From contig CM056738.1 of assembly GCA_029844215.1 (NCBI GenBank), forward strand, positions 68,229,593 through 68,293,592: DNA of 64,000 nt, in the 5' to 3' direction. The notes below the pieces were generated by a model. It was not told where the DNA came from and made no database searches. It saw only the letters and a list, made by a program, of their open reading frames with translations. Below are positions 56,301-64,000 of the stretch, piece after piece. A program made the translations under genes and the position numbers. Source of the stretch: Przewalskia tangutica (taxonomy: Eukaryota; Streptophyta; Magnoliopsida; Solanales; Solanaceae). Within the stretch, counting starts at the first letter, position 1. Every line of letters starts with the position of its first letter.

Positions 56301-59300
56301 GTACTCATGGGCCAGCAGGTCGCGCAGAGGTCGTGGCGTGGTCTCAGCTTCTAGCGGTCCTCGAATCGCATATATGCCTTGTCCACCGGCAGATCGTGAG
56401 GCGTCGATGTCGCCACGTGTACTTTATCGGGCCGTTATGATGGTACGCTGATAGATCCGGTTCTACTCCCCTATATATCTCCCCTTATTGCTAGTAGGAT
56501 AGGGATAGAGCACGAGTCCATAGACCCTTTTCGAGGTAGCTACGCCAGTGGGTGATTCGTGGTAGCTCGGCGGTATATAGGGCTTGTCCAAAGGACCATA
56601 TACGTCGCACTCAGCCGACTTGATAGAGTTGGACATGACCGATTTTGACGTGATCACGGGGCATGGATTGGCTAGCTTCTGCTACGCCAATGTAGACCGC
56701 AGGAGAGAGTGGCACGGTTCCGCTCGGCGAGCCATTGTTGAGCGAGGAGAACATCAGACGCCGGCGGGTAGGTTTATTTCCTACCAAGGCTCAAGACGGT
56801 GCAGGCGGTACATCTACCATCTCGCTCGGTGTTTGATACCGAGGCCGCAGCGCGATTTTCACCGGCCCAGAGTCGAGAGTTCCCGCACGCAGTTTCTGCA
56901 CGACCTCCCGTATTCCTCCCGAGAGGAGATAGAGTTTTATATCGATGTTGCTGCGGACACTACTATTTCCATTCCGCCATACGTAACGGCACCCGCCGAA
57001 GTTGAGAGAGTCAAGGACCACCGAGAGATTTCTCGGAGAAGCGGCTTCATCGTGCCAAGTGTTTCTCCTCGGGAGCGCCAGATTGTTCGTGAAGAAGCGA
57101 CGGACGCCGCGACGTGTTGATTACGTGCACCAACAAGGTGACCATTAAGAATGTATACCCCTTCCCGTGATTGATGATTTGTTCGACCAGCTGTGGTGCG
57201 AGATGTTTCTCCAAGATTGATCCGCGATCGCTATCATCGTGTACGAGTCGAGAGGCGGATGTCCCTAGGATCGCATTCCGACCCAGACGCATTATGAGTT
57301 CGTGGTCATGTCTTTTGGTTGACCAATGCTCCGGCCAGATTCATGGATTTGATGAACCGAGTGTTCAAACCATTTTGGACACGCTTTGTGATAGTGTTCA
57401 TTGATGATATCTTGGTTTATTCTCGCCAGAGCAGAGTACGCGAGCATTTGGCGATCAGGCCGATAGTTCTCCAGACCAGCTTATACGCCAAGTTTTCCAA
57501 ATGTGAGTTTTGGTTAACTTCGTGGATTTTCGGGCATATTGTCGGGCCGATGGTATTCGGTGGATACGCCAAGATCGAGGCAATCGAGTTGGCCTCGACC
57601 TACTACTCCGGCTGCAGGTTCGCAGCTCGGGCCTCATGGGTTATTATCGGCGGTTCAGAGAAGTTTGCTTTATTTCGCACCATTGACTAGGCCGACTCAA
57701 AAGGCGGCTAAGTTTGATGGACTGACGCGTGGAGCAGTGGTTTCCGCCATCGGAAGGAGAGATCGACGACCGCCTCGCTTCTACTCTTCCGCAGGTCCGC
57801 ACGGTTATGTTGTGTATTGTGACGCGCGCGTCGGGCTGGGATGTGTTGATGCAGCAGGTAGAGTTATAGCGCACGCATCCCGACAGCCTTAAGAAACACG
57901 AGAGAACTACCCCACCCATGATTTGGAGTTAGCAAAGATGATTCACGCCAAGATCCTGGAGGCACTATTTGTATGGGGTTCACGTGGATATTTATACGCA
58001 CCACAAGAGCCTCCAAAGATATCTTCACCGCAGGAGGAGCCGAACTTACGGCAGACGGTGGTTAGAGTTGCTTAAGGATTACGATGTTGATATCCCGTAC
58101 CACCCGGGAAGGCCAATGTTGTGGCGTATGCCTTAGTCGTAGGTCGACGGGAGCCATCGGATGTGCAGAGAGAGGGACATGGTTCGTGATTTGCATCGCT
58201 TAGCGAGCCTTGGTGTCCGCTTGATTGATTCCGATAGCAATGGGGTTCGAGTTCGTGAGGTTGCCGAAGTCTTCCATCGCCGGCGAGCAAGAGGCAACAG
58301 CTGAGGATCCGGTTTTGATTCGCATCGTGATACCGCTCTTCGTGAGGAAGCGGTCCTGAGGTAGCACCGATGGGTGCTAAGGTTTGAGGGCGTGGTTGTG
58401 GTTCCAGATGTTTCGTGACTTCGCAGCAGGTTCTCGGGGAAGCACACAAATACGCGTTACTATCCATCCAGGGTCGACCAAGATGTACCACGACCTTAGA
58501 TCTGTGTATTGGTGGGATGGCTTGAAGAGGGACGTTGCAAAGTTCGTAGCTCAGTGCCCGTGTTGTCAACATGTGAAGGTAGAGCACCAGAGGCCTGGTG
58601 GTTTGCTGCAGACGATAGAGATCCCGACCTGGAAGTGGGAGGTGATCAACATGGACTTTATCACAGGATTACCTCGCACTCAGAGGAGACATGATTCTAT
58701 AGGGGTAATCGCCGACAGTCGACAAATCAGCCCACTTTCTTCCCGTCAGACGACTTTTTCTACCGAGGATTATGCCGACTTTACATCCGAGAGATCGCCG
58801 ATCGCATGGAGTCCCTATTTCGATCATATCGCATGCAGGAGCCCGCATACGCCTAACTTCGAGGTCTTTCCGTATGGTTTAGTGGACGCAGTGAGCTCGA
58901 GCATCGCATTCCATCCACGCATGCACGGACAGCCGAGCGCACTATCCGCACTTCGAGGATATGTCGCGAGCTTGTTATCGACTTCGTGGGTAGCCGGGAG
59001 GATCATTTGCCTCTAGTTGAGTTTGCGACAATAATAGCTACCACCCAAAGATTCGACGACGCCTTATGAGGCCTTGTATGGAGGAAGTGCAGATCGCCTA
59101 TAGGCTGGTTCGATGTGGGCGAGGTACGATTAGTGGGACCAGATTTGGTGCAGCAGTGGGATAAGGTAAAGCTTATCCAGAGCGGCATCGATACCAGAGT
59201 CGATGAAGTCATACGCAGATCATCGTCGTCGATCCGGAGTTCGAGGTTGATGATTGGGTTTTCTGAAGGTGTCACCCACGGCGGTGTGATGAGATTCGGA

Positions 59301-59650
59301 AGAAAGGGAAACTCACCAAGGTACATTGGGCCCTATCGATTGTCCGCAGGTAGGCAAGGTTGCCTACGAGTTGATCCGCCGTCCGATCCGAGGCAGCATC
59401 CGGTGTTTCATGTTTCTACGCCGAGGAGATGTATCGGATCCATCTAGGTGCACCCGATTGACGATGTCCAGTGACCGGCGGGTTATCATATGAGGAGATT
59501 CCCATAGCGATAATCGATCGTCGTTAGCGTCTGCGACCAAGGACGTGGCTTCACAAAGTCTTGTGTGAACGAGCTCAGGGAGGAGATGACGTGGGAAGCA
59601 GAGGAAGACATGAGGCAGAGGTATCCTCACTTATTCCCCACACCTCCAGG
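56300..59650 (+). pseudogene. pol: Del/Tekay pol with chromodomain, outer element, broken
   Basis: Protease: L-I-D-P-(G)-S-T text at 56448-56467 (a G of the active-site glycine codon missing) and DFDVITG..WLAS at 56641-56685. RT: NVYPFP near 57149, then a 123-codon frame (57319-57690) with [19 protein letters not shown] and [10 protein letters not shown] (57395-57424). RNase H: YCDA at 57816-57827 to HPGKANV near 58110. Integrase: CPCCQ at 58555-58569 and MDFITGLPRTQRRHDSIGVI within a 210-codon frame (58384-59016). Chromodomain: about 59502-59642, ending MTWEAEEDMRQRYPHLFPTP. A chromodomain at the integrase C-terminus marks the chromovirus branch. Frames are split by several indels, so inactive as written. 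Confidence 0.85.
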
Positions 59651-59786
59651 TAACTTACTTTCCTACTTGCTAGTCTTAATTTTCGAAATTGTTAAGTGTT
59701 ATTTTGTGGCCATGTGTGGCACTTGCAAACTGTTTAAGCTTTATCGTTAACTGTCTTGGGAAGGAACATTCGGGACGAATGTTTCT

Positions 59787-59799
59787 AAGGAGGGGAGAA
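59787..59799 (+). other. Polypurine tract, outer element
   Basis: TAAGGAGGGGAGAA, abutting TGTTATACCCC; intact form of the tract damaged in the gag-only element. Confidence 0.8.
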
Positions 59800-62263
59800 T
59801 GTTATACCCCGTATTTCCAGAGTATGTACGTGAGGGTGTATGTACAAAAGTTTAGCCTAAGTTAAAGACCTTGGACGAAAGAGTTTGTGCACAACTCGCT
59901 AAAAGAATCGTTTTTCGACGAAACGTTTTACTAGACTCGCGTAGGGTAAATTCCGGCTATGTCATTTATTATTTTTGCGGATTTTTCCGAGAGACGAAAC
60001 ATTTTGGACCAACGGGAGGGTCACCCTCATTGGACGGCAAATATGGGGCAAGTTGGCACATTTTTTGTGCCTTGCACAAAGTCAAGGAGTTGGTAGGATA
60101 TTTGTGTAGTAGATGGATAAGGACACTTGCCCAAATCTTGACCTTACACTTGCCTTGCACTTGGCATCATCTTGGCCATTGGTTGGCCTTTACTTGACCT
60201 ATAAATACCCCCCTTAAGATGAAGAGTTCTTCATCCACAAATCAATTTCCAAGTCTTGAAAATCCTTCCCCCTCTCTTGTTGTATTTCGTCCAAGCCTCC
60301 TACCCCCCCCCCCCCCCTTGAGAAAGCCTTGGCCGAATACCCCTCCTCTAAAAGAAGCCCTAGCCGAAACACTACCCCTCCCTTGGTAGAAAAGTTGTCT
60401 TCCAAGTGTAGTTACTATACCAAAATACCCTAGCCCAAATCCCGTATAGTATTTAGTAGAAGTTGTTGGAAACTTCTAAGGGTTCTCGAGCTATCTGAGC
60501 GCATACAAATTAGAGCTAAACCTCGCTCAGGATCGACTTTTATCTAGGATATTATTGGGCTTATCGAGGTAAATAATCTTATCCTTCCTTTGTAATTAGA
60601 GAATACATATTGTAGAAGTATAGTAAATAGTATAAATACTTAGAAGGATATTACAGAATAGAATTGAACTGTTATCACAGTAGAAGGGTATAAAAGAAGA
60701 ATAATTGAACTGCATCACACATAGATTGTTTTTACAAGATCGCATAACTTACCGTAGGAAGTGCTGCCCAAATTTCCGTAGAGAATAGAGAACCTCTACT
60801 TAGAATCATTACGAATAGTCTAGACGTTGATAGACGTATTTGACTATTATAGGTCGATTCTTCGCAGACGACATATTCGACTTGGCAGGTGGAGTTCGCC
60901 AAGAAGGTATGTGATTCTTCCTATACTCTTGAGCATGATATTTTAAATATATATAGTACGGTAGACGTACGTGTGTTAACTGAATAATAATTACGGCAAT
61001 GTCTTCGGACTTAAGCCTGAATAATAACTACGGCAATGTCTTTTGACTTAAGCCTGAATAATAAGAAACTTGATACATTTCAAATGCATCGAATCATTTT
61101 TAATGTAAGAGTAATGTTTGGTTTTGAACAAAAGCTTAAGAGTTATACTAGCTTTATGGGAAGTTATGGTATAACAACTTAAGAAATATAAAAAGAAATG
61201 TTTACTTATTTGCTTATAAAAACCTTGTATTGATTTCTGTAAGGTGTAGTAAGATTGATTGATAAATAGACATATTATAATGCTACGTGTGTTAGTGTCT
61301 TATGATGTTGTGAAAGGGGGTCATTCTTGTTGTGCTTACGTTGCTAAACGGTAAGTCAGTTGTACTGTTATTATACCACCTACCCCCTTGACTTATTATA
61401 CCGAGGGCTTGCCACCCTTGATGCGGGTCTATATGGCCTATGCGGTCTGTGAGACTATGCGGAAATGCGGGAGTTCCAGGATTGATCATTCCGGGTGTTT
61501 TAGCCCGATGCGGGGGACGCCCTATGCGGTCTGTGTGACTATGCGGACTGCGGGAGTCCAGGAGGGTACCGGGGGTTAGCTACCCCCGATGCGAGGAATA
61601 CCTCATGCGGGTCTGTGTGTGACCTATGCGGACTACGGGAAGTCCAGGACTAGGCACGCATAATGATACTATGGGCGATTGGCCTTGCTTCGATCATTCG
61701 CGGCCTAGGAAAGACCAGTTACATTATATCTATTAGTGTTCTTGTTTGTGATATGACACTACGTGCAATTGAACTGATTGTATTTGCAAATGGTTTTAAA
61801 TACTTTGATTTCATTTAAGTACTTTACAGTTTCACATACTTGGTACTGTCATCGACCTCCTTCCTTCTCGGCTCATGCCGCAGGCAAGCAAGTGCTAGAT
61901 CCACATCCTTAGGATCTTTTGCGTTGGTGTCAGGAGCTCCATCTTCTCCGGAGGCTATACTTTTGGGTATGCTCTCCCTGTTGTAATTAGTTTTGTACGA
62001 ATAGGTATGGCGGGGCCCTGTCCCGCCATAGTTGTTTACATTCCTAGAGGTCTGTAGTCCTATTGTACAGTTGGGATGTAACTGCAAAACTTGGGTTATA
62101 TATATATATATATGCCGAAAGGCAAGCTTTTCATCAGATAAACTGTGTCTCATTTTACAACTGTTTCATGTCTTGTTTTTATATTCCGCTGATTACTCTG
62201 ATGTATGACTACTTGGGTGCCCGGGTAAGGCACCAGTCATGGGCCCCGGAACGGGTCGTGACA
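59800..62263 (+). mobile_element. Outer Del/Tekay 3' LTR
   Basis: 2464 bp, TGTTATACCCCGTATTTCCA to GGGTCGTGACA, followed by ATAAT. The U3 palindrome is collapsed here (60014-60028, GGGAGGGTCACCCTC). TATA 60200-60207; C15 tract at 60303-60317; hairpin GGGGGT/ACCCCC at 61571-61587; TATGGCGGG/CCCGCCATA near 62016-62040. This copy keeps long G runs that other copies have lost. Confidence 0.92.
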
Positions 62264-63500
62264 ATAATCAACAACATCCATCCTAAGCTAAAAAAGAAAT
62301 TAGTGGGACAATCCTGCTCTGACTTAAGTCGGTTAGCCGAGAAGGCTAGCCAAATAGAGCAGTATATCCAAGAGAAGGAGAAAATAAGAACTAACCGAAA
62401 CTGAGGCTCCTTTTTGGTATCCATTATTGAGGCAGATGAGTCTGACTCAGAGTTAGCCAATTACACGGCAGACGCAATTGTAGCCGAGATTGTCAGGGGT
62501 AAGGTTTATTCTTGCCCAGTCTTGAAAGATACGATAGGCAATGAGACTAGTTCAACTGATGACAGGGTTGGTTACTCGTTTGACATTACAAAGGCAGATC
62601 AAATCTTTGATCATTTCCTTAAAGATAAACAGATTCAGCTGCTTGATGGCCATATAATTCCACATGTCGAAGAGCTCAAGGATAAAAAGTATTGTAAATG
62701 GCACAACTTATATAGCCACACTACTTCTAAGTATGTGATCTTCAGGAAGGCAATTCGAAAGGGTATCAATGAGGGGAGGTTCAAGCTAGCCGATAAAAGC
62801 ATAGCTAAAATGTCTGTTGATATTGGCCCCTTTCCTACAGTACAAATATATATGCTATCCTTTGCTAAGTTGGATCAATCAAAAGAAGTCAAGGGGAAAC
62901 AACCGATGAAAAACATATGGGCCCCAAAGAATCCCACTGGTTAGGAGGAGGCCACAAGGACATATGTGTTTGATCGGCTAGGCAACTTACGTGACATCTA
63001 TGGGACACGAACAGGCAGCCACCTGGAAGCAATTTTCGTGGCCGCCCTTATAAACCAGAGCACACTGCTCAGAAACCTCACAAACAGTACCCGAAATTCA
63101 AAAGGAACCCAGCAGACCCCAAGCGCAGCCTTGGAGGGCAAGCATGGCTACCAGTCGATGAGAAGTCGAGTGTTACCTAGATTAATGAGAAATCACTCCA
63201 CATAGCTAAATAGAGGGTGGTTGAGTTCAACGTAAAAGAAGGTATTTTTTCCTTGCGTATCACAGTGAGGGATGAAGGTCAGTTAAAACCCCGGAGGATG
63301 ATTAAGCCAACCGCCAATATAGAGGAAAGGAAGTGGTTCGGCAATCAGGCTTCTGGAAAGAAAAAGGTACCACCGAGTGTCGTATCCAGGACTCAGAGAA
63401 GAAGGATGCAGTGTGACAAATCCTTGCGCAAGATGAAGCAAATGTTACACATGATATCTAGTTCTAAGGCGACCAATAATCAGGAAATTCCTTAGTCTGC
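62264..63500 (+). pseudogene. gag: gag of the host Tat-like element, 3' part
   Basis: Resumes the interrupted frame: INNIHPKLKKKLVGQSCSDL, then a SRLAEKASQIEQYIQEKEK helix to a stop at 62404. A 176-codon frame (62414-62944) carries an acidic linker, FDITKADQIFDHFLKDKQI, and KKYCKWHNLYSHTTSKYVIF, the C..H zinc-knuckle-like box of this group (the usual second Cys is Tyr). Further fragments (62966-63205, 63217-63495) include VVSRTQRRRMQ, a motif seen at the gag-protease boundary of these elements. Stops and shifts show decay. Confidence 0.7.
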
Positions 63501-64000
63501 CGTAGCTGAGGCGAACGGGCATTCAGCTCAATCTCTTCAGAAATAGTGTTGCATAAAGAATGAGCTTTGGACCAACCAAAACTGAATATACAGCTTGATG
63601 ACAACCCGACAGAGGAACCTCGATGGGAGACTACTATCCTGAAGGAATCCTTAGCTGAGACGGTTCCACAGATCACGCAGAGGATCCAAGCATTAGAACC
63701 TTAGATGATTCTCATATGTCTCCAGGAGATAGAAGATATTAACTTCTTGTCAACCGAATTGGAAGAGGTGGGAGAATCCATCCTTGATTTATTTAAGCAT
63801 GATTCGGCAGATGAGATTTGGGTAGCTATTGAAATGGCCAGCCTGATTCCATATGAGTTGTGGGTTGATCGCTCTACGCTGGATAACCTAGAAGGTGATG
63901 TGTGTGTGGAAGACACTGAATGGGAAACTATAGCCGATACCACAGATAGGGACGCTTTGAGCACTGTATTTTGTGTACCTATGAAAGATATGGTTAAACA
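63501..64000 (+). other. Continuation of the Tat-like element to the window edge
   Basis: Degenerate frames (text such as FGPTKTEYTA near 63570) without a recognised catalytic motif; probably the spacer or start of protease. Plus-strand frames are short. Confidence 0.4.

Larger units (their letters stand above)
26422..62263 (+). mobile_element. Outer Del/Tekay-type chromovirus, interrupted in its 5' LTR
   Basis: 5' LTR 26422-27304 plus 53362-54909; internal gag-pol 54910-59799; 3' LTR 59800-62263. LTRs start TGTTATACCCCGTATTTCCA and end GGGTCGTGACA, with perfect ATAAT flanks. Pol order is protease, RT, RNase H, integrase, chromodomain, as in Ty3/gypsy chromoviruses of the Del/Tekay clade. 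Everything from 27305 to 53361 is a later insertion. Coding frames are shifted many times. Confidence 0.9.
24290..64000 (+). mobile_element. Tat-like retrotransposon, host of the nest (split)
   Basis: Left part about 24290-26421 and right part 62264-64000 belong together. The reading frame and the 5 bp ATAAT duplication join precisely once the 26422-62263 insertion is set aside. A PBS-like sequence TTTGGCACGCCCAGTAGGAC at 24808-24827 implies an LTR ending GGGAACA at 24805; its left end is not resolved. Gag follows on both sides of the insertion. Pol would lie beyond the window. Lineage (Tat-like) is inferred from the gag text. Confidence 0.65.

Overview
The window looks like pericentromeric or otherwise heterochromatic DNA from a eudicot plant, most likely Solanaceae. 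The evidence is the TE content: chromodomain Ty3/gypsy (Del/Tekay-like) elements, Tat/Ogre-like gag genes, an RTE-type LINE whose 3' tail matches the tail known from Solanaceae TS SINEs, and an L1-type LINE. I see no bacterial genes, no rRNA or tRNA genes and no CRISPR. Family placement is by reading motifs; no search was run.

Layout. (1) 1-11980: a minus-strand Tat/Ogre-like element with 5' LTR at 8146-11980, PBS, broken gag and a 3'-side region holding a minisatellite. No pol is visible between gag and the window edge. A 3.16 kb solo LTR (4308-7464, perfect 5 bp target duplication CAGGG) sits in its leader. (2) 11981-13810: AT-rich DNA with no gene. (3) 13811-21562: a plus-strand LTR element with 0.95 kb LTRs. 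Its interior carries an L1 LINE fragment, rearranged pieces that read like a SUVH5/6-type H3K9 methyltransferase, and an unidentified frameshifted reading frame. An RTE LINE is inserted in its 3' LTR. (4) 21563-24060: the only apparently intact host locus, a 63-codon single-exon gene for a secreted peptide ending in an SGPS..G.GH motif (PIP family), with TATA box and three W-boxes upstream. (5) 24290-64000: a four-level nest. A Tat-like element (gag at 25.3-26.4 kb, resuming at 62.26 kb) was hit by a Del/Tekay element (26422-62263, target duplication ATAAT). Its 5' LTR was hit by a minus-strand gag-only element with about 3.5 kb LTRs (27305-53361). That element was hit, next to its polypurine tract, by a tandem Del/Tekay array LTR-internal-LTR-internal-LTR (30785-47676).

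How the pieces relate. The chromoviral LTRs share cis elements despite divergence: a palindrome of the form GGGTGACAC.TGTCACCC in U3, a TATAAATA box, a CTGCG...CGCAG hairpin in the downstream half and, in the Del/Tekay LTRs, a strong TATGGCGGG...CCCGCCATA inverted repeat near the 3' end. The gag-only element therefore looks like a dependent relative of the autonomous family. Nearly all coding regions in the nest are broken by many small indels. Comparing copies shows the lesions concentrate at CAG/CTG and G-run sites while AT-rich parts of the same LTRs are identical, so some may be systematic read or consensus errors in CHG-methylated DNA rather than decay. Reading-frame calls in 27-62 kb should be treated with that in mind.
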